This document shows, one piece after another, positions 1-9,792 of a stretch of DNA of 64,000 nucleotides (positions are counted from its first letter, which is position 1; every line of letters begins with the position of its first letter). This stretch comes from Ypsolopha sequella (Eukaryota > Arthropoda > Insecta > Lepidoptera > Ypsolophidae): assembly GCA_934047225.1 (NCBI GenBank), contig OW203991.1:8060001-8124000 (forward strand), read 5' to 3'. Both the position numbers and the translations under genes were made by a program. The notes beneath the pieces were generated by a model, which worked only from the letters and a program-made list of their open reading frames with translations, searched no databases and was not told the DNA's origin.

Positions 1-31
1 CTCCTCCGAACGTCACAAAATAACTACTTAC

Positions 32-422
32 AGAAGGTTTACTCCGCATAACTAACGAAAACAGGAGCATGCACACATAGACGCGTACGTACGACGATCT
101 CGGAGATAGTCGGGTGAATGCCAATACGAAATTCTGCCGAGATCATCATACGCACACGTGTATGCATGTGTGCGTCTGTTTTCGTTCCGTCATCGAATCT
201 GCCTTCTGGTAGTATCTATTTTGTGACGGCGTGTAGACCACGCATTTGTGTGCGTGAGTTTGAAGCAGAGCGTTTTTCTAAGATTCATTATTTTTTTTAC
301 TCCGCCTGCAGCGCTCGACGTTCTGCACGTGTGAATCAACTCAAGAAGTACAATTTGACTGAAATTAAGGGTGGATGTTAGAGTGTGTGCAGTGTGCCGT
401 GTGGGAACAACTATAATTACTA
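32..422 (-). other. dsx: Probable non-coding remainder of the female dsx exon
   Basis: Downstream of the female stop codon the sequence stays less AT-rich and non-repetitive down to base 32. There a good donor (CT|GTAAGTAG, GT read at 31-30) occurs. No AATAAA is seen on the minus strand in this stretch. I infer that the female exon can extend as 3' UTR or untranslated exon to 32 (about 486 bases in total) before splicing to a further female exon outside the window. Bases 1-31 would then be intron. Transcript data could show instead that the exon ends at the internal GTACGG. Confidence 0.5.
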
Positions 423-517
423 TTAAAGTCCGTACTGGCGTGTTGAGTTCCGCAGTTCCAATCCGGCGAAGATGTTCAGATTGTGCTTCCTCGCGTACTC
501 GTCGATCATCATTTTGC
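423..517 (-). CDS. dsx: doublesex female-specific exon (C-terminal tail, with stop)
   Basis: This exon encodes the female-specific end of DSX. In known DSX proteins this tail extends the dimerisation helix and sets female target regulation in the nucleus. Seen: reading minus from 517, GC completes the Gly codon begun by the last G of the exon at 5453-5596. Thirty codons follow and then TAA at 423-425. The tail begins KMMIDEYARKHNLNIF and ends in ELRNSTRQYGL, matching the insect female pattern (NEYxRxHNLN...ELRN(S/T)TRQ). The acceptor CAG is at 518-520 after a pyrimidine-rich stretch. From family knowledge, Drosophila has a 30-residue female tail of the same layout, and in Bombyx female splicing is the default while males skip the female exons. 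Odd points: Ala follows IF where I would expect Asp, and a possible second donor lies within the TRQ codons. Identity is very sure; the exon's 3' boundary is not. Confidence 0.95.
434..435 (-). promoter_or_regulatory. dsx: Candidate internal splice donor in the female exon
   Basis: Minus-strand CGCCA|GTACGG lies inside the Arg-Gln codons of TRQ. Splicing here would remove the local YGL-stop ending and let the frame continue into a downstream female exon. As I recall, some moth female isoforms do continue past TRQ with a longer tail. The site is a poor match to the donor consensus, as expected of a regulated site. This is inference. Confidence 0.4.
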
Positions 518-1061
518 CTGTGAACAAGCAGAGCGGCAGAGTTTGAACATTCGCAGAGCGCACAGCGAGTTGTTTGTACATAAGTTATATACAGTAAATA
601 ATAAAAAAGTGTACAAGACACGGATATAATACTTGTTTATATTATAATTAATTTTTTCTTTTTTTATTAGGTGTCCATAATTTGTTCAGATTGATAGAGG
701 AGACTGTGAAATTGTAAGTACCTAATGGCTAAATTTAAGTTTATTTTATTTTTTCTTTTTGGTTGCAAATAAACATATTTTTATTTATTTAAGTAAAATT
801 TATAACTTTTGTTTTGTTAGGTCTAATTTAAGTTCAAATGGATAATATTTTAGTATTTTGAAATTAGTATTTTCTCATGACAACCCCCCGTGTTGAAGGA
901 GTTACAAACTTCAATAAATTTATAATTTGAATTACGAAAAATTATTGAAAAGTGAATTTCTAGAAGAAGTATGATTTCATAATAAACTTAAAATCAAAAA
1001 ATTAAAAAAATATATCAATATCAAAAAGGCCGTATAATTTATTTTTATATTCTATACACCT

Positions 1062-1125
1062 ATTCAAATTCAAATTCAAATTCAAAATTCAAATAGTTTA
1101 TTTTGCAAAGCAGGTATAGATATAT
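1062..1125 (-). repeat. LINE 3' end with TTTGAA tail
   Basis: Plus-strand TTCAAA repeats (minus TTTGAA) sit next to AAATAAACTATTTGAA on the minus strand. This is the usual tail of a lepidopteran non-LTR retrotransposon 3' UTR. The same ending is seen on the plus strand near 63450-63495. Only the tail is recognisable. Confidence 0.55.
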
Positions 1126-1481
1126 ACACTTTTTACACGTCAAATTTAATCTAATAAAGAAAATATATGTAATAAAATAATAAATGTACATGAACTAAAC
1201 TAAAGGTTTATTTAATTTATGTAGCAATATATTTACGATTAAAATGATAGGTAAAATATATATTATAATATATATATATATATTATAAAATATATATTAC
1301 AAGGTAAAATCCAATCAGCCGCCCGAACCCATACCGGAGACCCGGCCAGGGACCAGGAACAATAATATATTTTATAATTTCATAATATATTATTATTTAG
1401 GTTTTCGCATTTATTTTTAACTTTTGAATTTGTCTGGAAACTACCTACATCAGAAGGAAATAAATAATGCACTTCGACAAT

Positions 1482-2036
1482 ATATTTTTTATATGAGCTT
1501 TAATAGATCGTTTCAAATTGATTTCACTATTACAATATGAAATTTAAAAATAGTGGAATTTCGCTCCACCCTATTAAGTGTTGCTAAAAGTGATATTTTT
1601 TATTTGAGCTTTTAAAAGTTTGCTTTAAATTAGTTCCTCTATTAAAATATGAAATTCGAAAACAGTGGAAATTCGCTTCACCCAATTAAATACTTCTCAA
1701 GGTGTTATTTTTTATTTGAGCTTTTCATAGTTCGTTTCTAATTAATTTCACTATTACAATATGAAAATCGATAAAAGTGGAATTTCGCTCCACCCTATTG
1801 AATTTTTCTCAAGGTGCTATTTTTTATTTGAGCTTTTAATAGTTTGCTTCAAATTAATTTCACTATTACGATATGAAATTCGAAAAAAGTGGTAATTCGC
1901 TCTACCCTACAAGGTGCTATTTTTTAATTGAGCTTTTAATAGTTTGCTTTAAATTTATTTCACTATTACAGTATGAAATTCGAAAAAAGTGGAAATTGGC
2001 TCCACCTTATTAAATATTTCTCAAGATGCCTTATAA
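1482..2036. repeat. Five-copy minisatellite, about 111-bp unit, in the female intron
   Basis: A unit containing TTTTTTATTTGAGCTTTT, then TTTCACTATTACAATATGAA, then GTGGAATTTCGCTCCACCC recurs with GAGCTT at 1495, 1606, 1718, 1830 and 1930. The periods are 111, 112, 112 and 100. The GTGGAAATTCGCTCCAC core is a small inverted repeat, so transcripts could form a row of hairpins. It lies between the common and female dsx exons. Confidence 0.85.
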
Positions 2037-2309
2037 ATTTCGTACAACTATACTTTTGGTCTCAATTTTGTACTTATTTTTAAATAAGTTTAAGATAGGT
2101 TTTTCTTATTATATTTATAACGTAATTTGGGAGGTTTAGATAAATAATAAGCAAATACAAGTAAATCATAACGCACAGCATAATTCGCATTGCAAAATCA
2201 AGAGTATGAGAAATGCTTCCTCACAAAAAGGTACCTTGTGACTTAAATACTTATGAATAAATGTACTTGTGCCCTGTACCGTTGTATCAAATAATGTAAA
2301 ACATGATTA

Positions 2310-2476
2310 TTGTAAAACGGCTCACCTCTATAACTGCTTTTGATCGAGATAGCCGACCAGTTTCAGCAGATTCAGACTGCCTTCTTCTGGGCGAGGCGCA
2401 ACGTCGTCGCATAAGCATCTTCACTCAGCTATCCCGATCAAAAAGAGTTATTGAGGTGAGCCGTTTTGCAATTATC
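2310..2476. mobile_element. MITE, AAACGGCTCACCTC family, copy 1
   Basis: Terminal inverted repeats are AAAACGGCTCACCTCTATAA at the left and its near complement at the right (TTATTGAGGTGAGCCGTTTT). The inside carries GCCGACCAGTTTCAGCAG, shared with the copy at 3918-4132. No coding sequence. Confidence 0.8.
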
Positions 2477-2736
2477 AAATAATGTAGTTAATGACTATAC
2501 AAAATGCATGAAAGGAAATTAAGTTAGTCAAGTAATATACAAAATTAATGCTTTTTGAATGTAGAATTCATTACAAACGGAATAGGTACCAAAATCGTTT
2601 GTAAATTATACATATTCTGGAGGTAATATGTATCTTCTACTTCAGAGCATCTGGTTACTTTGTTTAGTTCTTGCAATCCACGACGATTTATCTATTCTAC
2701 TTGTATTGGTCGTTTTTTTGTATAATATCAATATGT

Positions 2737-2955
2737 ATATGTTACGGCTAAAGCCCGAAGTAGGGTAAAGTCCGAAAAAATCTAAAATAGGTAGCAACGA
2801 CGAGCGAAGCGAGAAGTAGCGGGTTAGGTTTACATGTTAATATACATTGGGCGCCGAGCGAAGCGGAGCGGAGCGAGGCGACTTCCGAAGTTTTGTATGA
2901 CATTAGCCGGCTAAACCTAGGTTTAACAGCGCTTCGAGCTTTAGCCGTAACATAT
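2737..2955. mobile_element. MITE, TATGTTACGGCTAAAGCCCG family, copy 1
   Basis: Inverted ends are TATGTTACGGCTAAAGCCCG and its counterpart GAGCTTTAGCCGTAACATA. The interior has a GAGCGAAGCGGAGCG-rich patch. A shorter relative lies at 3213-3366. Confidence 0.8.
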
Positions 2956-2984
2956 AATATATAGGCTGCCATTAATTTATACAG

Positions 2985-3162
2985 CAAAATTCATACCGGA
3001 GGCTTGGTATCAGTAATCAGTAATCAGTATCACCATGGATCGATAACATTGCCAATTTCGCAAAATAAAATTTAGCCCTTTCATATTAGATACTGAGCAC
3101 TTACGGAGTCTTCAGTATGAATTTGGCTAATATCAATTAATGTCACTTTGTATATGCACGTT
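2985..3162. mobile_element. Diverged MITE of the CAAATTCATACTGGAGGCTT family
   Basis: ATTCATACCGGAGGCTTGGT at the left and CTTCAGTATGAATTTGGCTA near the right, with a ...GTCACTTTGTATA end. It is a weaker relative of the clear copy at 9381-9648. Confidence 0.6.
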
Positions 3163-3212
3163 GCGCTAGTATGCGTGCCTGCAGGGGCATGTCGTACACA
3201 CAGATTTGCATA

Positions 3213-3366
3213 TATATGTTACGGGTAAAGCCCGAAGTAGGGTAAAGTCCGAAAAAATCTAAAATAGGTAGCGACGACGAGCGAAGGGTTGACCTCCGAT
3301 GTTTTGTATGACATTACCCGGGTAAACCTAGGTTTAACCGCGCTTTGGGCTTTACCCGTAACATAT
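3213..3366. mobile_element. MITE, TATGTTACGGCTAAAGCCCG family, copy 2
   Basis: Same ends as 2737-2955 with GGG in place of GGC (ATGTTACGGGTAAAGCCCGA / GGGCTTTACCCGTAACATA). The GC-rich centre is deleted relative to copy 1. Confidence 0.78.
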
Positions 3367-3565
3367 ACATACATCACACAAGTAAAGCTAATTTATCACC
3401 GTATCGTAGATTACAAGAACTATTAGGTACCGTGCGTGTTCAAACATTTGCAATAAAATACCTAACCCATTGATATAATGTTTTATTTATTTATTTATGT
3501 TTTGATACCTAACCCAAAATTTTCCAGCCTTCATTTTTTCTTTTATAAAATTGGTGTTGACCGTT

Positions 3566-3687
3566 CCCGTAGCATACTGTTTAATCGCAAGCGATGCGAC
3601 TTACGATGTTTTTGCGATTAAACAGTATGTCACGCTCCTTGCACTTGTGATTCAACTGGTGGCGCAATTAAACACTATGCTACGGGC
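3566..3687. mobile_element. Short palindromic element
   Basis: Ends CCCGTAGCATACTGTTTAAT and ATTAAACACTATGCTACGGG are inverted, and a second internal inverted copy of GCGATTAAACAGTATG lies between. No coding. Confidence 0.7.
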
Positions 3688-3917
3688 CCTGGATTGCCTC
3701 AATCTTTTGTTTTTTAGATATTTTCCGAATATTGTATTTTATTAATATCTAGTAATTTTGTTTAGGTTCATATTTATTATTTTATTTTTTAGATGTGTTA
3801 TCTTAGGATTTATATTAGTGTTAATTAGCTGTTTACACATTACATAATACATAATGCATATTAAAAAAAAAAAAACGGGAATCCGCACTGCAAAATTTAG
3901 CTCCTTGACGAAGCTTC

Positions 3918-4132
3918 TTTGTGAACAAACGGCTCACCTCAATAAATTTAATAGGGACAGCCGACCAGTTTCAGCAGTTTCAGACTGCCTTTTTCTGGGC
4001 GAGTGAAGACGCTTACGCGACGACGTTACGCCTCACAATGCCCAGAAGAAGGCAGTCTGGATCTGCTGAAACTGGTCGGCTATCCCGACCACAGTATTTA
4101 TTGAAATGAGCCGTTTGTTTACACCATAAATT
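3918..4132. mobile_element. MITE, AAACGGCTCACCTC family, copy 2
   Basis: Left ACAAACGGCTCACCTCAATA, right TATTGAAATGAGCCGTTTGT. Long inner arms (GCCGACCAGTTTCAGCAG and its complement near 4062-4080) make most of the element fold on itself. Confidence 0.8.
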
Positions 4133-5116
4133 ATCCTCAAGCTATCTTTTCTCTTTTGCGTGAAGGTGGTGTTCGTAATAGAAAAGATATTGTAGAACAT
4201 TTATTGAATCTACCCGTCAATGTATCGGAACATCGGAATTGTAATCGGGAGGCGACCAAAGATTTCAAAAGTTTAGATGAGCCCTGGCACCTAAAATCTG
4301 TTGCATTGTTTTTGAATGTAAGCGTTAACATAATGCCGACGCGCGCACACTTATGAGTGCGCAATCTGTCTACCTACGATCAGCAAACTGATCAGACTTC
4401 TAAAGTTGTTAAAATGATTAACTTTAAGTGCACTTAAGGCGTCCAACTATCACTGTGTTCAGATGAGCACTGATGCCAAACGTGTGAGCGTCACCCATTT
4501 AAAGCTGGAAACATTTTGGTGCTGTCATACTACGGTAAGGGCTTATATATACTTTTGAAATCTTTTGAGGCGACGGATACATGAAAAGAGATTTGAACTG
4601 ACGGATGAGTCAGTAAAGATTTTAGAGGTCAAATACTTTCTCCCGTGGCCAGTCGAGTTTTAAATCAAACATTTTTTAAGTAGAACGGTTTTTGCAAAAA
4701 GGATTATTATAGTATAATACCATAGGTTTGTATTTTTATATTATAAAACCGTTGTACGGTTCTGTGTGCGACCATCCAGAAATAAACAATTTGTGCTAGA
4801 ACGCTTTTGAAGTGCATCCATTGTGAAGGTAACCGGTGGTCTTCGTGCGCGGTGATCGCGGCAGAAGAGGATGCTAGATAAAGATTATGGGTTGGTACCA
4901 AAGCATAGAAGAGTGTGACAGGGCGTCAACCTTCCAGAAACCTAGACCTGCAAGGTCCCAGGAGGCAGCCACAAATACCGGTCGACGCACTTGGGTGCAC
5001 ACACTTTCTGTAGGTATATAACTTAGTTTAAATAATATAATTATAAAGCCCCTAATTGTCAGCGTCACTTGAAATGAAGGTAGCCTCTTATGGGCCCGGG
5101 CAGCTTGGCCCTGGCA

Positions 5117-5347
5117 ATGAGCGTTTTTCTCGTTGTTTTTTTTTTCTTAGTTCTTAGCTTTCCTCCAGATGGCACTGTCCATGTCACCATAGATAAAATG
5201 TGTTTTTGTAGCAATCAATGTCAAAGTGGTTTTTCGTTTGTTTGGAATTGGTGCAAATTTTGTTTTTGATTCTGTTGCTAAAGAATATGACAGTGCCATC
5301 TAGGAATCTTATTAAACACTAAATTTGACATAAGGAAAAACGCTCAT
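5117..5347. mobile_element. Fold-back element near the common dsx exon
   Basis: ATGAGCGTTTTTC at 5117-5129 and its exact complement at 5335-5347. An inner pair, CCAGATGGCACTGTC and GACAGTGCCATCTAG, sits further in. It lies about 100 bases downstream of the dsx splice donor in transcription order. Confidence 0.65.
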
Positions 5348-5446
5348 TAAGCGGCTAACAGTGGAATGCGCTTTACAAGCGGATTTAACCATTCAAATTT
5401 TATTGTCCGCCCGGGGGGCGGATTTACTGCACAGGTAGTATATGGG

Positions 5447-5452
5447 ACTTAC
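5447..5452 (-). promoter_or_regulatory. dsx: Sex-regulated splice donor of the common dsx exon
   Basis: Minus-strand GAAG|GTAAGTCC is a strong donor. By homology with dsx of other insects, this single donor is joined to the female exon (acceptor at 518-520) in females and to a male exon outside the window in males. Confidence 0.9.
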
Positions 5453-5596
5453 CTTCATCGATCTTCCGACTCGCCTCGTCCAGGTCGCTCCCAGCGTAGT
5501 TAAGGATCACCAACACTAGAGGCATCATCTCCCAGCTGTAGTGGAATTTTTCTAGAAGTTTGTTGCAGTTTTCTACCAGGGTCTCCAGGGAAACTG
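5453..5596 (-). CDS. dsx: doublesex common exon, dimerisation domain (OD2)
   Basis: This exon encodes the shared part of the DSX C-terminal dimerisation domain (UBA-like fold), through which DSX pairs before binding DNA. Seen: 47 full codons on the minus strand, from VSLETLVENCNKLL through FHYSWEMMPLVLVILNY to GSDLDEASRKIDE, plus a last G that opens the next Gly codon. The core EKFHYSWEMMPL...SDLDEASRKI is the insect DSX signature. The donor GTAAGT follows directly. The acceptor is ...TTACAG before 5596; a CAGCAG repeat makes a start at 5593 also possible. Both choices keep the frame. The DM zinc-module exon is not in the window, so intron 1 exceeds 58 kb. The gene reads leftward, towards the female exon at 423-517. 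Identity is very sure. Confidence 0.96.
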
Positions 5597-5934
5597 CTGT
5601 AACAAACGGAGAAACGTGTTAGGTTTAATGTATGTCATTGTTTTAAAAAACACTTGTACTTATCTACATATTACTTATAACTTTATTATGCCCGACCGAT
5701 TTCGCTGTAAAGCATTTTCTAGGGCCTTTTACACATCATAACTGACAAAGAAATAATTTACAATACAACCATGTCTAAAATGACGTGCAATAAATGAAAC
5801 AACAATATAGCTATAGGTATGTGCCTACATAGTTTTGTGACACGGAGACCAAGGGAAATAACGAATAAATTAGGCTACTTTGCGATATGAAATTATAAAA
5901 AAAAATAGTAAATATTTTTTTATTCATGTGGTGA

Positions 5935-6150
5935 GCCCTATCACCGTTCTTCGGGCACCCATACACGCTTTGTAGGGCGTGTAGGTTTCTTCACGATGTT
6001 TTCCTTCACCGTTCAGCAAAGTGGTAAGTATATGATAGCAAATACTATGCACATAAATTCCGAAAAACTCATTGGTTCAACCCGACCAGGGATCGAACCT
6101 AGGTCACAAGATTGAAAGGCTAGCGTTCTACCGCCTGAGCTACCGCCGCT
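5935..6150 (-). mobile_element. tRNA-derived SINE
   Basis: The minus strand at 6149-6074 reads as a tRNA-like head: A box TAGCTCAGGCGG, B box GGTTCGATCCC. The body continues through 5935 with a TTCACCGTTCAGCAAAGTGG stretch (plus strand) shared with 61945-62070. It would be transcribed by RNA polymerase III. Copies or pieces also occur at 14170, 47735, 57590 and 61945. Confidence 0.75.
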
Positions 6151-7122
6151 TACCATACAATAAAACCATGAAGTTTACTGGTCATACTGGACAACTTGTC
6201 TTAAGAAATAAACACGCAAACCCCTTCACGCCTGGATTTTTCTTAAGATTCATACAAAAGGTAAAAACTGATTATGAAGTCAACGGCTTATTTTCTTCAT
6301 ATTCTTTTCCATAAGTATTATGTAGAGACATCTAACGTCTCTAACTCTCTATACAACCCAAAAAGCAAAATTTGATGAAATACCATCATAATAGCTGTCA
6401 GGGGATATCGTGAATATTGCCTCGTTTTTACGCAAAGTTTAGCAATTTGTATAATTTTTATCTATACTGAAAAAAAAGAGAGAAATACAGACGTCGTTCA
6501 TGTAAAGAAGACTAAGTTACCGTTACCATTACCGTTTCATGGAAAACGGTTTTTACCTGAAACCGTTTCATAAATTCGGCGCCGTTTGAATATCTCGCCA
6601 TCTCACGCCTTTTAATGAGAGATGGGTCAGTGTGCGGTGTGGGAGGGAAGGGAAACATATCTTAAGATGTGTGCAAAGTTTCATTGAGATCAAAGCCATC
6701 CAGACGTCACAAACACCTAAAACATTTATATGGCAGCTGAGCGGAAAGGGGCAACTTAACTGGCATTGATAACGGAACCGATAACCCATAAATTAACCGA
6801 TATTAATAGCGTTTTCGAATTCTGTACCAATATTTCACAGTTTTCCTGTTTTGGTACCGATATAAAGACGATTCAGTCTTTATAAACACTGCACATGGCG
6901 GGTATTAGAGGGTTAAGCGAGGGGATGAGACGAGAGTACGCTGCGCGTCACAAAATTTAATTTTTAGTAGACCAAAACCCAAATTTCCAACCGATTATAA
7001 GCGGTTAATTTTGTGTGGACATTTTTTTCGGTATGAATGACGTCATTTCGGTGAATGAAGAGTGAAGGTTGATTTATGGGTTATTCAATCCTTGGTATGG
7101 GCAAGTATATATTTTTATTTAT
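6151..7122. other. Intronic sequence without a clear feature
   Basis: Mostly unique AT-rich DNA. Around 6520-6860 short ACCGTTACC / GGTACCGATAAC words recur in both orientations and may be a worn repeat. No gene or intact element is seen. Confidence 0.5.
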
Positions 7123-7492
7123 TACTAGCTTTTGCCCGCGATTCCGCTCGCGCGGAAGAGTCTTTAAATTTTTTACCGTTTTCGGCCTGGCGATTATTTT
7201 ATCAACATCCTATGTCACTGCGATGATAATAAAGAAAACCGTTGAGTGGTTCTCGAGTTAAAATACAGACCAAAATTGTAAAAAGTTGTAGTTTTAGCCT
7301 TAGGACAATACAATACAAATCTCATTATTGAGATAAGCACGCCATTGTACATAACTTTTATTTTATAATTTAGTATTAAGTTTTCTGTGTGCAATAAGAA
7401 TAAACATATATTTAACCATTTCATTCAAAATTTCGCAACAAAATTTACAATTTACAGACACGACTTTTTACTTAGTTATTATTAGTATAGAT
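7123..7492. repeat. Dispersed repeat beginning ACTAGCTTTTGCCCGCG
   Basis: It starts TACTAGCTTTTGCCCGCG and ends TTATTAGTATAGAT, the typical limits of a very common lepidopteran repeat. The interior GTTTTCGGCCTGGCGATTAT and GAGTGGTTCTCGAGTTAAAA reappear, diverged, at 60690-60950. Confidence 0.6.
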
Positions 7493-7553
7493 GAGAGGTG
7501 AGGTGGCCAAGAGGTCGTCCGCGATCTACCGGTCGACCACGAATAGGCTTACC

Positions 7554-7721
7554 TGTGGCTCTACCGCGTAATTCTCATTTGTATCAACTTCAACTAAATG
7601 CATGCGAAATTCAACGCGTGCAAAAGAGATGGCATGTTAGGCGGGCGTCGTCGCACGCACGTCAAATTTCGATCTCAAGTTGATGTTGATGAAAATAAGA
7701 ATTACGCGGTAGACCCACAGA
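7554..7721. mobile_element. MITE, CTACCGCGTAATT family, copy 1
   Basis: Inverted ends TCTACCGCGTAATTCTCATT and its complement AGAATTACGCGGTAGA. The inside GCATGTTAGGCGGGCGTCGT is shared, in reverse, with 42846-43013. Confidence 0.8.
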
Positions 7722-7728
7722 TCACAGG

Positions 7729-9032
7729 GATGTTTCTGACATGTCAGGAATTTTGGCCCTCTGTCAGAAAATCAGGAAAAATGGGATTCGTCAGGAATTT
7801 TTGAAACAGATGAATAATTGCTTAAAATTATTATATTTATTGAGTTTAGATATATTTGTAACGAAAACTGGTGAAAATCGCGCTGCCTGCTCACACTGAA
7901 ATAAATATGGCCAATCAAGTTAAAATTATGCTTGATTGAAAAAAATATGACTAAATCGTTTAAGAAAATATCAGAAATAATTAATGATGGTTTATTGTCA
8001 CAATAAAGCTAAAATGATTGCAATTTTATCAAATCGACAATGTTCAATTTTATTAAATTACTTTATTAATTTCAGGAATATAGTGAGTTCTATCAATCAC
8101 TTGATTAGATTTATCAAGTTGCTTTATCAACGTTACACTTTGCAAATAATTGATATAATAAAGTAACTTATTATATTACATAATTAAGCCTATTTTATTT
8201 AATAATCAGATTATTATAAAACGATCAACATCTTATTTAATTTAATAGATAGATAATAGTTTTAAACATACGTAAACATAGATCTTATCAAGTAAGTTAA
8301 TAGCTCTTAATAACTTTATGTCACATTCTAATAAGTAAACTAATATATTTAAAAAAGTAATATTTTAGGAAATCGGTTTTTGTATGGATTCCTGCATCGC
8401 GATATCAAAGTTTTTCTGCTTTGTTAGTATAAGTATCAGTGGGTTGTATCCGAGAGTATAGAGACTAACGACATACATATATCGGTTCTCGTTGGGACTC
8501 ACATTCGGTTTAGCACTACTTCCTGCTACATCACGTCGTGTCACAAGTAAGAGCGTAAGTACATGCAATCAGGGTAAATATATAAATAATAGGTAGAACA
8601 AATAGGACAATCAGTATATGTCGCGTTTCATTCTAGTTACAAATATAATAATCAAAAATCAAAAATGAAATTGCTAAACCTAAAAATTTTACTTAAAAAA
8701 AGACAATTTAACAATATAACATTATAATATCTATCAAGTCACTTGATTATCACTATAACAATCAGACTTGATTAAGTTGACAACTACTTATTTGAATCTA
8801 CTAAGACTGCTTGTTACACTTCTTAATCAAGATGACTTTATTGCCGGAAATATAATACTTTATGTGCTCGTATATAAATAAGTAACTTGATAGTCATAAA
8901 CATTTTTATGATAAATGTTAACAAGTTTTTTTTTCAGTGCATTCACATGAAACCTTAACGAAAAATGTCAGGAAAATTATTGAATTATCAGGTATTTTGT
9001 CAGGAATTCACGTTACCGGATCTGGTAACCCT
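7729..9032. mobile_element. Non-autonomous DNA element with CTTGAT/ATCAAG clusters
   Basis: The left side carries ATGTCAGGAATTTTGGCCC and the right side AATGTCAGGAAAATTATTG...TTTTGTCAGGAATTC, with a hAT-like end ending GGTAACCCTAA. Between them, CTTGAT or ATCAAG words cluster at 7912-8290 and 8730-8895. No transposase frame is left. The exact ends and target duplication are unclear. Confidence 0.5.
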
Positions 9033-9380
9033 AACCACGAAGGCGATATAAGTAGCCCGCGCGAATTAGAGTAAATTAAATAACTGTTATAAGTCAACGA
9101 AAAATTGCTATTTGTTACATTTTTCACTATGAATACAATTAAAACCAAACGTCATTCTCGCTTATCAGTGGCCTATTTAACTTCTTGTTTGAGCATCGCA
9201 GTTTAGTTTTTACGCTGCCTTATATGATAAACTTGAAGAGCATAATATCCACCCAAAAACACAAGGCGAAGTGAGAAATATACGAATTTTATACTTTCAA
9301 TTAATAAAAAAACTATAAAAAAAATTGGTAATAAACGTTATTAATTGACTAGTTTGTCTTTAAATGTAGTTAATATATAT

Positions 9381-9648
9381 ATACAAGGTGACTTTTTGAT
9401 CATCGTCCAAATTCATACTGGAGGCTTGATAAGTGATCAGTATCTTGGATCAGGAACAATTTTTGTGAAATTCGTAAAATGAAATTTCGGCTTCCCATAT
9501 AAATTCAGTTCCAGTCCCGAGTGAATCACTATGGAGAGTCGAAATTTCATTTTACGAATTTCACCAAAATTGTTATTGATCCATGATACTGATCACTTAC
9601 CAAGCCACCAGTATGAATTTGGACGATGATCAAAAAGTCACCTTGTAT
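9381..9648. mobile_element. MITE, GGTGACTTTTTGATCATCG family, clear copy
   Basis: Inverted ends ATACAAGGTGACTTTTTGAT and ATCAAAAAGTCACCTTGTAT, followed inward by CGTCCAAATTCATACTGG and its complement, flanked by TA. Relatives lie at 2985, 19098 and 25245. Confidence 0.85.
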
Positions 9649-9682
9649 ATATGTATATATAATAAAATTTATATATATAATA

Positions 9683-9792
9683 ATAAAATAAAATTCAAGT
9701 TATTGTGAGATATATTTCGGGCCCTATACTGATGCCGGACCCAGGATAGGGCCCGAAATATATCTCACAATAACTTAAATTTTATTTTATTA
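9683..9792. repeat. Palindrome containing a CTGATGCC...GAAATAT hairpin motif
   Basis: The arms read TGTGAGATATATTTCGGGCC and its complement. The centre carries CTGATGCCGGACCC then GGGCCCGAAATATATC, a hairpin of the same plan as at 18014-18131, 19255 (minus) and 48138. The plan resembles a hammerhead core but lacks its A9. Confidence 0.65.

Larger units (their letters stand above)
518..5452 (-). other. dsx: dsx intron between the common exon and the female exon
   Basis: The intron runs from the GTAAGT donor (5452-5447) to the CAG acceptor (520-518), 4,935 bases. In males, splicing should pass over the female exon to exons outside the window, so this intron carries part of the sex-specific splicing decision. 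It holds a 5-copy minisatellite, at least seven MITE or palindrome copies and a LINE tail, listed separately. Stretches 521-1060, 1121-1481, 2477-2736 and 4133-5116 are AT-rich sequence in which I see no clear feature. No Drosophila-type 13-base Tra repeats were found, as expected for Lepidoptera. Confidence 0.88.

Noticed and set aside
190..621. 143-codon minus-strand ORF over the female exon
   Set aside because: It runs in a different frame from DSX. The correct frame is set by the splice junction and gives the conserved tail.
4874..5068. Minus-strand ORF just downstream of the common dsx exon
   Set aside because: Considered as an extra dsx exon. It lacks suitable splice sites in frame and resembles no DSX sequence.
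6074..6149. tRNA gene on the minus strand
   Set aside because: A and B boxes are present, but the body continues as a SINE with other copies in the window; not a working tRNA.
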